Source of the DNA: Rickettsiales bacterium
GTDB lineage: Bacteria > Pseudomonadota > Alphaproteobacteria > Rickettsiales > JALZUV01
Direction: 5' to 3'
DNA length: 35,174 nt
Assembly (NCBI GenBank): GCA_029252805.1
Contig: JAQXAR010000027.1
Coordinates: 1-35,174 of the forward strand
Part shown: one piece after another, positions 6,727 to 14,568 of the stretch
How the letters are laid out: each line of letters begins with the position of its first letter
Numbering within the stretch: position 1 is the first letter of the stretch
Notes under the pieces: generated by a model
Seen by the model: only the letters and a program-made list of their open reading frames with translations
Database searches by the model: none
Told to the model about the DNA's origin: nothing
Translations under genes and position numbers: made by a program

Positions 6727-8022
6727 ATGCGTAAGATTATCCTCCTCCTAATCGTGGTTGCTGTCGCCTTTAGCGCTAGCTGGATGGCCGATAATGCTGG
6801 TGTGTTCAACCTTAACTGGATGGGATGGCAAATTGAAGGCTCTGTCGCATTCTTATTAATCGCCCTTCTTTTCATAGCAGCGATCATGTGGCTGATAATG
6901 CATTGGCTTAATACGCTGTTGCATCTACCGAGCGAATTACGCAAAGAACGCGAACGCCTACTGAGCGGCAAAGGCCTCGATCATATCACCCAAGCCATGA
7001 TTGCCGCCAGTGAGAATGATACGGATAAATCTCAGAAACACCTAAACAAAGCGCGTAGGTTTTTACCCGGTTCGCCACTACCACGCCTCTTGCAACTGCA
7101 ACTCGCAGGCCATCAAAAAGATAGCACCCTCGCCCATCAGCAATTCGTGCAGTTACAGCATTTTACGCCTACCAAACCTCTCGCCCTACGTGGCCTAGCC
7201 GAACAAGCGCGCGCCCAAGGCGATATGGATCTCGCCCTGACTTATACGGATGACTTGCTCAAAGAAGCACCCAACCAAGCCAGCACGCAGAAGCTCGCGA
7301 TTGATATATTCTCCTATCACCGTCGCTGGCAGGAGGCGATGAAGATTGTTAAACAAGCTTACACGCAGAGCCACTTGAACGACGATGAGTATAAACGCGC
7401 CTCCGCAACTATCGCCATGCAACAAGCCACCACCATGCTGGAAGAGAAAAACCGTCAAGGCGCGATGGAAATGCTCAAAAAAGCGACTTCAATGGATGCT
7501 TCCTTGCAACCAGCCGCGATCCAATATGCTGAACTATTACGTCAAATCGGCAAACCATCGCACGCCGCAAAGATTCTACGCAGCAGCTGGAAACACACGC
7601 CGCACCAAAGCGTCGCACAGGCTCACGCAGAACTCTACACTGAACTTCCAGTCGAGAAGCAGGCGAAGAAAGCTAGAGAGCTGGCCAAGCAAAACCCTGA
7701 TGCTCTGGAATCACAAATACTCCTTGCAGAAGCCGCAATGCAGGCTGAACAATGGGATAGTGCGAAAAATTATCTAAAGATTGGCCTCAGCAAGCAGCAA
7801 ACCGTTGCCCTATGTCGCCTAATGGCCAAGCTTTACAAGAAAGGCTATGGCGATGAGGTGGAAGAGCGCCGCTGGCTCGATAAGGCGATTACCGCCTCAC
7901 CAGACGCTAACTGGCAATGCACCCATTGCGGCGCCAAGCCCAAAGAATGGCACGCGCATTGTAAAGAGTGCCATAATTTCGCCAGCATTCAGTGGCTACC
8001 CGAAACCTTTATGGCTGGCTAA
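6727..8022 (+). CDS. HemY-like TPR membrane protein with C-terminal zinc ribbon
   Basis: A 431-residue protein with two N-terminal membrane helices (about 4-20 and 39-62), followed by tetratricopeptide-like helices through about residue 380. The HemY_N layout includes the conserved A-G-V-F-N-L-N-W-M-G-W region between the helices. The C terminus carries CTHC and CKEC pairs spaced to form a zinc ribbon. HemY family proteins are encoded beside hemC/hemD and the mitofilin gene; their exact role in heme metabolism is unsettled, and this is not the protoporphyrinogen oxidase also called HemY. It starts 5 bases after the mitofilin-like gene, and its stop overlaps the convergent Mth938-like gene by four bases. 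Confidence 0.85.
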   Translation: MRKIILLLIVVAVAFSASWMADNAGVFNLNWMGWQIEGSVAFLLIALLFIAAIMWLIMHWLNTLLHLPSELRKERERLLSGKGLDHITQAMIAASENDTDKSQKHLNKARRFLPGSPLPRLLQLQLAGHQKDSTLAHQQFVQLQHFTPTKPLALRGLAEQARAQGDMDLALTYTDDLLKEAPNQASTQKLAIDIFSYHRRWQEAMKIVKQAYTQSHLNDDEYKRASATIAMQQATTMLEEKNRQGAMEMLKKATSMDASLQPAAIQYAELLRQIGKPSHAAKILRSSWKHTPHQSVAQAHAELYTELPVEKQAKKARELAKQNPDALESQILLAEAAMQAEQWDSAKNYLKIGLSKQQTVALCRLMAKLYKKGYGDEVEERRWLDKAITASPDANWQCTHCGAKPKEWHAHCKECHNFASIQWLPETFMAG

Positions 8023-8390
8023 ACTGGCATCACCGCTGCCGCTACAAGGCGACCTTCAGCCAATAACACATTGTACGTACGACACGCCGCACCGGTATCC
8101 ATCACCTCTACGCCGGCGCCTGTCGCCTCGCGTATTTTCATGCGTAAGGCAGGAGGCAAAAACTCACTCTGCTCGCCGGCGCCGATAAGCAAAATCTCTA
8201 AACTACCCAACTGCTGCCCTAGTAAGGCGTCAATACCCGCTTCATCAATAGCCGGGTTATCCCATACGACCACACGATCAGGGTGAATAATAAGGGGGGT
8301 GTCGAAACTCTCTTGATTGACCTTTATCACACCCGCACCATAAGCAGTAATACGCTGCGCACCTTCGGCAAGCTGTGGCGTAATATCCAT
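8019..8390 (-). CDS. Mth938/NDUFAF3-like domain protein
   Basis: A compact 123-residue protein of the Mth938-like (DUF498) fold. It shows a Y-G-x-G-x-I-K-V-N strand, a P-L-I-I-H-P-D-R-V-V-V-W segment, an E-I-L-L-I-G-A-G-E-Q motif near the middle, and G-A-G-V-E-V-M-D-T-G-A-A-C-R-T-Y-N-V-L toward the end, all typical. Mitochondrial NDUFAF3, a complex I assembly factor, belongs to the same superfamily; the bacterial role is not established. Its ATG overlaps the secD stop by one base (TAATG), so it is translated with secD. Alphaproteobacteria commonly carry this gene after secD-secF; here secF is skipped. Confidence 0.85.
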   Translation of the reverse strand: MDITPQLAEGAQRITAYGAGVIKVNQESFDTPLIIHPDRVVVWDNPAIDEAGIDALLGQQLGSLEILLIGAGEQSEFLPPALRMKIREATGAGVEVMDTGAACRTYNVLLAEGRLVAAAVMPV

Positions 8391-9952
8391 TAAATGCGAA
8401 TGGTTTTAGGGCGCGCCTTGTTCATCCATAGATAAACCATCATGCGTGTCAACAAAATCGCTGAGAACATCGAAGAGATAATCCCGATAGAAAGCGTAAC
8501 CGCAAAGCCTTTGACCGTTCCACTACCAAAATAGAAGAGTAAAACTGCGGCAATGAGCGTCGTGATATTCGCATCCACAATCGTGCCAAATGCACTTTGA
8601 AAACCATGTTCAACCGCTGCACGCGTGGTTTTACCAATGGCTAGCTCTTCACGGATTCGTTCAAAGATAAGCACATTCGCATCAACCGCCATACCAAAGG
8701 TAAGTACAATACCTGCAATACCTGGCAGCGTCAGTGTTGCTTGTAAGAGCGACAAACCACCCAGAATCAGAATCATATTCATCAAGAGCGAGACCGAAGC
8801 GAATAAACCAAAACGGCCATACATGATCGGCATCACCACAAGAATAAGGAGCATCGCAAGCAAGGCAGCTTTTTTACCGGCTGCAATCGAATCTGCACCG
8901 AGACTTGGGCCGACGCTACGCTCTTCAATCACTTCCAAGGGAGCTGGCAATGCACCGGCGCGCAATAGTAGAGCAAGTTCATTCGCGGACTCGACCGTGA
9001 AGTTCCCTGTAATAATTCCGCTACCAGCCAAAATTGGGCTATTGATACGCGGCGCAGTAATAACCTTACCGTCCAAAACAATCGCAAATAATTTGCCCAC
9101 ATTTTCTTGCGTAATTTTACCAAACTTGCGAGCGCCTTTATTATTGAACTTAAACGACACAACCGGTTGCCCTTGATCGTAAGTCGCACTAGCACCTGTC
9201 AGTAAATCACCGCTGAGCATCACTCGTGTTTTAATCGCATAACGGAGCGGACTTCCATCACTGTACACTTCGCTAGAATCATCCGATGGCATCAAGCGTG
9301 TTCCCGGAGGCACATTGCCTGAAAGCGCGTCGGTATCCATATCCACCATGTGGAAGGTCATTTTCGCGGTTTTACCCAAAATACGTTTTAACTCCTCAGG
9401 GTTATCTAACCCCGGGACTTGCAAAAGAATACGGTCATCACCTTGGCGTTGAATCACCGGCTCACGCGTGCCGGTCTCATCAACACGACGTGTCACGATT
9501 TGAATCGATTGCTCAAGCAACTCTTGCTTAATCGCACTCAGCGCCGCATCACTAAACTCAACTGTATAGCTATTATCTTCGTCGCCTGAATCAATCTCCA
9601 AACGTGGATCAATGGCACCTACGGCAGAGCGAACGGTGCTTGAATCAGCCGAGCTCGTAAAATTAACCGAACCACTCTTTAGACGCAAGCCACTGTAAGT
9701 GAGTTTTTCTTTCCGCAACGCACGGCGAATATCATCGGACAAGTTTTCACGCTGCTCGCGCATGTAATGATCCGTATCAATCTGCAATAGGAGGTGTGAA
9801 CCACCCCGTAAATCCAAACCTAGATTCACGGTGCGCGATGGCAAAAAGCTTTCTGCATCACCGCCGCCCGTAAAATTAGGGAGCGCTAAAAATAGAGAAT
9901 AAAGGCAAATCACTAAGACCAACCCTATTTTCCATCCTGGAAATTCCAGCAT
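8390..9952 (-). CDS. secD: Protein translocase subunit SecD
   Basis: SecD works with SecF as an RND-type proton-driven motor that pulls exported proteins out of the SecYEG channel. The 520-residue protein has a first membrane helix (about 7-26), LGLDLRGGSHLLL (46-58), a large periplasmic P1 domain with VTRRVDETGTREP, and a C-terminal set of five membrane helices with F-G-M-A-V-D-A-N-V-L-I-F-E-R-I-R-E-E, the conserved SecD TM4 motif. It overlaps yajC by one base upstream and the Mth938-like gene by one base downstream (both TAATG). It is not a SecDF fusion, and no secF is present at this locus. Confidence 0.97.
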   Translation of the reverse strand: MLEFPGWKIGLVLVICLYSLFLALPNFTGGGDAESFLPSRTVNLGLDLRGGSHLLLQIDTDHYMREQRENLSDDIRRALRKEKLTYSGLRLKSGSVNFTSSADSSTVRSAVGAIDPRLEIDSGDEDNSYTVEFSDAALSAIKQELLEQSIQIVTRRVDETGTREPVIQRQGDDRILLQVPGLDNPEELKRILGKTAKMTFHMVDMDTDALSGNVPPGTRLMPSDDSSEVYSDGSPLRYAIKTRVMLSGDLLTGASATYDQGQPVVSFKFNNKGARKFGKITQENVGKLFAIVLDGKVITAPRINSPILAGSGIITGNFTVESANELALLLRAGALPAPLEVIEERSVGPSLGADSIAAGKKAALLAMLLILVVMPIMYGRFGLFASVSLLMNMILILGGLSLLQATLTLPGIAGIVLTFGMAVDANVLIFERIREELAIGKTTRAAVEHGFQSAFGTIVDANITTLIAAVLLFYFGSGTVKGFAVTLSIGIISSMFSAILLTRMMVYLWMNKARPKTIRI

Positions 9953-10299
9953 TATTTCTTCTTAGAGTCAGCAGGTTCGGAGCGCGTAAGCACCACGGAT
10001 ACACTGTTTTTATCGAGTTTGATTTTCGTATCTTTCGCAATTTCGACTTGGGCGGATTCTTCATCCACTTTGACAATCGTGCCAAAAATACCACCCGACG
10101 TCACAACTTTATCGCCTTTGCGCAGGGCAGCTACCGTCTTTTTATGCTCACTAAGCTTCTTTTGTTGCGGACGAATCAACAGAAAATAGACCACTGCAAG
10201 CATCAAAACGAGCGGTAAAATACCACTGATAAGCGAAGGTTCCGCCGCGGCAGCACTAGCAGCTTCTTGGGCCTGCGCTGATGAGATAAAATCAAGCAT
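9952..10299 (-). CDS. yajC: Preprotein translocase accessory protein YajC
   Basis: YajC is a small membrane partner of the SecDF holotranslocon. The 115-residue protein has an Ala-rich N terminus, one membrane helix (about 25-45, P-L-V-L-M-L-A-V-V-Y-F-L), the invariant F-L-L-I-R-P-Q-Q-K-K that follows it, and the cytoplasmic L-R-K-G-D-K-V-V-T-S-G-G-I-F-G-x-I strand. It starts six bases after the rpmG stop and overlaps secD by one base, so it is most likely transcribed from the rpmG promoter. Confidence 0.95.
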   Translation of the reverse strand: MLDFISSAQAQEAASAAAAEPSLISGILPLVLMLAVVYFLLIRPQQKKLSEHKKTVAALRKGDKVVTSGGIFGTIVKVDEESAQVEIAKDTKIKLDKNSVSVVLTRSEPADSKKK

Positions 10300-10305
10300 C
10301 TGGTG

Positions 10306-10476
10306 CTATGATTTCAGCTTAGTTTCTTTGAAAATCACATGCTTACGTACGACTGGATCGTATTTACGGAAGCTGAACTTCTCAGTGTGATTCTTAGGGT
10401 TTTTCTTCTTCACGTAGAAATAACCCGTGTTTGCGGTGCTTTCTAGTTTGATCAGAACGATATTCTTTTTAGCCAT
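10306..10476 (-). CDS. rpmG: 50S ribosomal protein L33
   Basis: A 56-residue basic protein beginning [14 protein letters not shown], with the [15 protein letters not shown] segment, the [12 protein letters not shown] core and the F-K-E-T-K-L-K C terminus: standard L33 of the large ribosomal subunit. It has no cysteines, so it is the zinc-independent form. AGGAC lies upstream of the ATG, and a promoter (10511-10538) sits before that. It is followed after six bases by yajC, so ribosomal protein and Sec-motor genes seem to share a transcript. Confidence 0.97.
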   Translation of the reverse strand: MAKKNIVLIKLESTANTGYFYVKKKNPKNHTEKFSFRKYDPVVRKHVIFKETKLKS

Positions 10477-10510
10477 GGTACAGTCCTATAAAGGGTAAAT
10501 TTAGAGGCGA

Positions 10511-10538
10511 AATCTACGCATGAGCGGCATCAAGTCAA
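10511..10538 (-). promoter_or_regulatory. Sigma-70-type promoter for rpmG-yajC-secD
   Basis: On the minus strand TTGACT (10538-10533) and TAGATT (10516-10511) are 16 bases apart. Transcription would start near 10504, giving a leader of about 28 bases before the rpmG ATG at 10476. Confidence 0.55.
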
Positions 10539-10544
10539 GCGAAT

Positions 10545-10573
10545 TTGCATCAAAATCGTATTATCACTAGCAT
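10545..10573 (+). promoter_or_regulatory. Sigma-70-type promoter for galU-ugd
   Basis: TTGCAT (10545-10550) and TAGCAT (10568-10573) are 17 bases apart on the plus strand. A start near 10580 falls inside the upstream TTG-initiated reading frame and so supports ATG 10606 as the galU start. The site is back to back with the rpmG promoter. Confidence 0.4.
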
Positions 10574-10605
10574 TGGCTATTGCGCAAAGCTATAGTTCTT
10601 GCGTT

Positions 10606-11487
10606 ATGACACAAAAAGTACGCACCGCAGTCTTCCCCGTCGGGGGCATGGGAACACGCTTCCTACCCGCCACCAAATCAATGCCTAAAGAGATGCTTCC
10701 GGTGGTTGATAAGCCCATCGTACACTACGCTTATGAAGAAGCAAAAGCCGCTGGGATTGAGCAATTTATTTTCGTCACAGGCCGCAATAAAAACGCGATC
10801 GACAATCATTTCGATCACTCTTACGAGCTGGAAACATTACTGCATTCTAAAGGGAAAGCCGCGGAGCTTGGCCTAACACGCGATTGGCTGCCTAATCCGG
10901 GCAATATCTTCTTCACTCGCCAGCAAGAGCCGCTCGGCCTCGGCCACGCCGTATGGTGTGCACGCCACTTAATTAAAGACGAGCCTTTCGCCGTGATCCT
11001 CGCCGATGATATGGTGCAGGCGGACACTCCTTGTCTCAAACAAATGCTAGATGCGTATGAAGGCGGCAACATGACAGCCGTGATGGATGTGCCGAGAGAG
11101 AAAACCGCAAGTTACGGTATCCTCGATATTGCTGAAGAAAATGGCCGTTTAGTCAAAGCGCGCGGTTTGGTTGAGAAGCCAAAACCGGAAGATGCGCCTT
11201 CCACCCTCTCTATTATAGGGCGTTATATTTTGGATCCAAAGATCTTTGATAAACTCGGCAATCACGAAATTGGTTCTGGTGGAGAAATCCAACTGACAGA
11301 TGCGATGGCGTCTATGATTCCAGACACTCCTTTCAACGGCTATCGCTTTGAAGGCACTCGTTACGACTGCGGCAGCAAGGTTGGCTTCCTAGAAGCAAAC
11401 ATCGCCTTCGCACTTGAGCGCGACGACATGCGCGACAGTTTGCAGGAAGTCCTCAATCGTTACAGCTCCAAAACACAGGCGGCATAA
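10606..11487 (+). CDS. galU: UTP-glucose-1-phosphate uridylyltransferase
   Basis: GalU makes UDP-glucose from UTP and glucose-1-phosphate, a precursor of lipopolysaccharide core, capsule and other glycans. The protein (293 residues from ATG 10606) has the nucleotide-binding GGMGTRFLPATKSMPKEM loop near the N terminus, V-V-D-K-P-I-V-H-Y-A-x-E-E-A, the V-T-G-R-N-K strand, L-G-L-G-H-A-V, the metal-binding L-A-D-D-M motif, and the G-S-G-G-E-I-Q-L-T-D-A segment. ATG 10606 is preferred to the in-frame TTG 10573 because it gives the usual length and lies downstream of the probable transcription start. ugd follows after three bases. Confidence 0.96.
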   Translation: MTQKVRTAVFPVGGMGTRFLPATKSMPKEMLPVVDKPIVHYAYEEAKAAGIEQFIFVTGRNKNAIDNHFDHSYELETLLHSKGKAAELGLTRDWLPNPGNIFFTRQQEPLGLGHAVWCARHLIKDEPFAVILADDMVQADTPCLKQMLDAYEGGNMTAVMDVPREKTASYGILDIAEENGRLVKARGLVEKPKPEDAPSTLSIIGRYILDPKIFDKLGNHEIGSGGEIQLTDAMASMIPDTPFNGYRFEGTRYDCGSKVGFLEANIAFALERDDMRDSLQEVLNRYSSKTQAA

Positions 11488-11490
11488 TAG

Positions 11491-12777
11491 ATGAAAGTTG
11501 CAGTTATCGGAACCGGCTATGTCGGTCTTGTCACAGGAGTTTGTCTTTCAGAATACGGACATCACGTGACCTGTATTGATATGGATGAAAGTAAGGTGGA
11601 ACGCCTAAAATCTGGCGACCCTATAATTTTCGAACCAGGACTAAGCCGCCTCATGCAGCAAAATAGCGACGCTGGTCGCCTTACTTTCACCTCTGATAGC
11701 CCTGCCGGTGTCGCCGATGCAGAAATCGTATTCTTAGCGGTAGGAACCCCCCCTCACCCCGAGACAGGCGAAGCTGATATGCAGTATATTTTCGCCGCGG
11801 CAGAACAGATTGCGCCGCATTTGACCAAAGAGGCTGTCGTGGTCACAAAATCAACCGTCCCAGTTGGCATCAACCGCAAAATCAAAACGTTCATTGGCGA
11901 TAACGCCATCGCATCCAACCCTGAATTCTTACGTGAAGGGTCAGCAGTAACTGACTTCATGCACCCAGAGCGCGTCGTAGTCGGTGTTGAAGATGATGCG
12001 GCAACGGCCAAGTTACGCCGCCTCTACCATCCTCTCACCTTGGATAAAATCACACTGATCATTTGCGATCTCGAAACCGCGGAGATGAGCAAATATGCCG
12101 CAAACGCATTTCTCGCCACCAAAGTCGCCTTCATTAATGAAATGGCTGATCTTTGCGAACATACCGGCGCAGATATCCGCCAAGTTGCTCACATCATGGG
12201 GCTAGATGAACGTATCGGAAGCAAATTCCTCAACCCCGGCCCCGGTATTGGCGGCTCATGCTTCCCTAAAGATACTCGTGCATTGCAGCATATCGCCAAT
12301 GACTTAGGTGTCCCGTTCCGCATTCTAGAGAGTACGATTGAGGCAAATGACTTGCGCAAAGAGAGTATGGCCAAACGTATTCTCGCCGCAGCTCCTGAAA
12401 ATGCGACGATCGGCGTCCTCGGCATCACCTTCAAACAAAATACCGATGATATTCGCGAGAGCCCTTCCCTTACCATTATGCAACTATTGCTCGATGCAGG
12501 CGCAAAACTCCGCGTTTACGATCCTAAAGGAATGGAAGAAGGTAAAAAGCATTTTGCTGGTGCCAATATTGAATGGTGTGAAAATAGCTATGATGCAGCA
12601 ACCGGTGCCGACGCACTCACCATTCTTACCGAATGGAATATCTTCCGCTCGCTCGATTTAGAAAAACTAAAAACAGCCCTGACAAAACCTGTCATTCTCG
12701 ACTTACGAAATATTTGTGATCCCAAAGAGATGCAGCAAGCGGGCTTTGAATATCAATGTGTCGGTAAACGCGCTTAA
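11491..12777 (+). CDS. ugd: UDP-glucose 6-dehydrogenase
   Basis: Ugd oxidises UDP-glucose to UDP-glucuronate in two NAD-dependent steps and directly follows the gene that makes its substrate. The 428-residue protein has the N-terminal dinucleotide fold GTGYVG (7-12), T-V-P-V-G (122-126), N-P-E-F-L-R-E-G (143-150), the helix with K-Y-A-A-N-A-F-L-A-T-K, the catalytic Cys257 in GGSCFPKD, and a C-terminal UDP-binding domain with G-I-T-F-K and D-I-R-E-S-P-S. The product could feed acidic exopolysaccharide or lipopolysaccharide decoration. The gene ends seven bases from the stop of the unknown gene on the other strand. Confidence 0.96.
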   Translation: MKVAVIGTGYVGLVTGVCLSEYGHHVTCIDMDESKVERLKSGDPIIFEPGLSRLMQQNSDAGRLTFTSDSPAGVADAEIVFLAVGTPPHPETGEADMQYIFAAAEQIAPHLTKEAVVVTKSTVPVGINRKIKTFIGDNAIASNPEFLREGSAVTDFMHPERVVVGVEDDAATAKLRRLYHPLTLDKITLIICDLETAEMSKYAANAFLATKVAFINEMADLCEHTGADIRQVAHIMGLDERIGSKFLNPGPGIGGSCFPKDTRALQHIANDLGVPFRILESTIEANDLRKESMAKRILAAAPENATIGVLGITFKQNTDDIRESPSLTIMQLLLDAGAKLRVYDPKGMEEGKKHFAGANIEWCENSYDAATGADALTILTEWNIFRSLDLEKLKTALTKPVILDLRNICDPKEMQQAGFEYQCVGKRA

Positions 12778-12784
12778 GCTCAAC

Positions 12785-13639
12785 CTAGTTTGCTTGCACT
12801 TCTTCTTCCAATAACGCCGCACGACGAGCTTGCTCTTCAATATGATCCACCCAATTATCAACATCAATCGGGTTCGTTCCTTGCGTTTCTTGCTGCGTCG
12901 ACTTAGCCTCCGCACGCTCCGCTTCGACTCTCTTAACCCAAAAACCTGGTTCTTTATCCAGCGCGGATGTTTCCTGAACTAGGTCGATAGCCTGCATAGA
13001 ACCACCAAAGCCCGCCATAATGCCAGCTAGGCTATCCTTTAGCTCACCTGTTACTAAGCGCTCATGATGACTTTGCTCAATTAAATGCATCCGCCCAAGA
13101 TGATATTGCGCATTAGGCAATTGCCCTTGCGGCGTCATCTCCATAAAATGTATCAACGCATTATCTTGCACGATTTGCGAAGCGCCATTCAGACGCAAAT
13201 CGTCACTCTCGAAAAAATAGCCTGTAATATTCTTACTCCGCGTATTCCAATCATGTTGAACAAAGTCCCGCTGCTCTTTCGGGCGCGTCTTCCATGACTC
13301 TCGCAACTCTTTCAGCGCTTTCTCTGCCTCTTTGAGATGCTCATCAACCGCACCCACTTTATGAGCGTGTTCATCATGCTCCGAATACATCGCATCGAGC
13401 ATTCCATAACTTTGGCGAAACATTGAGATCATCGCACCGGCTTCTTCGAACAGATCATTATCTGACCATAAAGCCGCTGAAACACGCGCGCGATCCATCG
13501 GCGAAAGCATGTGGATATCAAGCCCAGCAGCCATTAGCTCTTGGTTTATACGAAAATACTCTGCGCTAAACTCTTCGAAATCAGCATCGTCGAAACTATG
13601 CCAATCCATCATGGTGGCGCCTATACCAAATCCATCCAT
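12785..13639 (-). CDS. Unknown 284-residue acidic helical protein
   Basis: I do not recognise a family. The protein is soluble, strongly helical and acidic, rich in Met, Glu, Asp and His, with one apparent coiled-coil segment (about 95-120, E-H-L-K-E-A-E-K-A-L-K-E-L-R-E) and a Glu/Ala-rich C-terminal tail. No signal peptide, membrane segment or catalytic motif is evident. An extended -10 box lies directly before ATG 13639, so the mRNA may be leaderless if this start is correct; in-frame ATGs at residues 10-11 are alternative starts. It follows the LytM-like gene on the same strand after 42 bases and ends seven bases from ugd. Confidence 0.7.
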   Translation of the reverse strand: MDGFGIGATMMDWHSFDDADFEEFSAEYFRINQELMAAGLDIHMLSPMDRARVSAALWSDNDLFEEAGAMISMFRQSYGMLDAMYSEHDEHAHKVGAVDEHLKEAEKALKELRESWKTRPKEQRDFVQHDWNTRSKNITGYFFESDDLRLNGASQIVQDNALIHFMEMTPQGQLPNAQYHLGRMHLIEQSHHERLVTGELKDSLAGIMAGFGGSMQAIDLVQETSALDKEPGFWVKRVEAERAEAKSTQQETQGTNPIDVDNWVDHIEEQARRAALLEEEVQAN

Positions 13640-13645
13640 AATGTT

Positions 13646-13654
13646 AGTATAGCA
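13646..13654 (-). promoter_or_regulatory. Extended -10 box of the 284-residue gene
   Basis: TGCTATACT on the minus strand is an almost ideal extended -10. A TTAACA about 15 bases further upstream is a weak -35. The expected transcription start falls at or within a base or two of ATG 13639. Confidence 0.4.
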
Positions 13655-13681
13655 AACTTCTATTACTGTTAAATGACAAGT

Positions 13682-14524
13682 TTAGTAATTTGCCGCAATG
13701 GCATCCGTTAAAAAGTCCATCGGATTAACAGCTTTCTTATCTTTACGAAGCCCAAAATGTAATTGAGAAACAGATACATCGCCTGTTTTACCGACTTCAG
13801 CAATCGCTTGCCCTTGCGAAACAAGGCTTCCCAACCCGACATTCATTTTTTGCGTATGCGCGTAAGCACTTATCCAACCATTATTATGGCGAACAATTAG
13901 CATATTGCCATATCCGGCCAATTCGTTGCCTGCATAGACCACTTCGCCATCAGCAGAGGCATGAATAGGCTTGCCTTCAGGGGCCGCAATATTGATGCCG
14001 TCATTAAAGGTGCCGCTATTTTTCTCACCAAAGGTCGAAAGTATTTTACCTCGAATAGGCCAAACAAAGCCTTTCGTCACATTCGCACTGTCGTCAGCAC
14101 GCTGCGCAAACCATTGCGGCGCCTGCGGTTTAGCCATCGGTTTCACCCCATGCAAACCACGCGCTCCATATTCCGCAATCTCTTGTGTTTCAACGACTGG
14201 CTTTTCAACCGGAATCGCAACAATCGTAATCGGTGTTTCGGCTTTTGCGCTTTCTACTTTCAAACTCTCAACAACACGTTGAAACTCTTCTTCAGTTTTG
14301 ACCGGCGTTGCACTCATGTTATCGGTCATGAAGATGCGGTCTGGCGACTGGCGCTTTGTGAGTACCATCGCGGGGGTTTCATCTGGAACCGTTGGTGCCG
14401 GCGATTGCGCTTGCTGAATATCATAATGCTGACTTCCTTTATAAACAATCTCCGCTGGATGCTCCTGCGTACAAGCAGTTAGCATGGCAATAGAGCTTAC
14501 AAAGAGAATATAATTATGCATCAT
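13682..14524 (-). CDS. LytM (M23) lipoprotein lacking the first zinc ligands, NlpD/EnvC-like
   Basis: About 280 residues with a short hydrophobic signal and lipobox (M-L-T-A-C, Cys at residue 18), a Pro/Glu-rich linker, and a C-terminal M23/LytM domain (about 155-270). The usual H-x-G-x-D zinc motif is N-D-G-I-N (174-178), so two metal ligands are missing, while the later Y-A-H-T and Q-L-H-F motifs remain. This pattern marks non-catalytic LytM factors such as NlpD and EnvC, which activate periplasmic amidases at division; no LysM repeat is visible. Placement after surE-pcm matches the common proteobacterial order surE-pcm-nlpD. ATG 14524 is chosen over TTG 14530; neither has a clear Shine-Dalgarno. 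Confidence 0.85.
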   Translation of the reverse strand: MMHNYILFVSSIAMLTACTQEHPAEIVYKGSQHYDIQQAQSPAPTVPDETPAMVLTKRQSPDRIFMTDNMSATPVKTEEEFQRVVESLKVESAKAETPITIVAIPVEKPVVETQEIAEYGARGLHGVKPMAKPQAPQWFAQRADDSANVTKGFVWPIRGKILSTFGEKNSGTFNDGINIAAPEGKPIHASADGEVVYAGNELAGYGNMLIVRHNNGWISAYAHTQKMNVGLGSLVSQGQAIAEVGKTGDVSVSQLHFGLRKDKKAVNPMDFLTDAIAANY

Positions 14525-14568
14525 ATACAAATGATATACACAAGGTTACCCACAGGCAATATTATTGC

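Noticed and set aside
8625-9176. 183-residue open frame antisense to secD
   Set aside because: Shadow of a well-conserved gene; Ser/Ile/Pro-rich translation with no recognisable domain and no ribosome site.
13961-14482. 173-residue open frame antisense to the LytM gene
   Set aside because: Arg/Phe/Asn-rich translation without domain or start signals, opposite a recognised lipoprotein gene.
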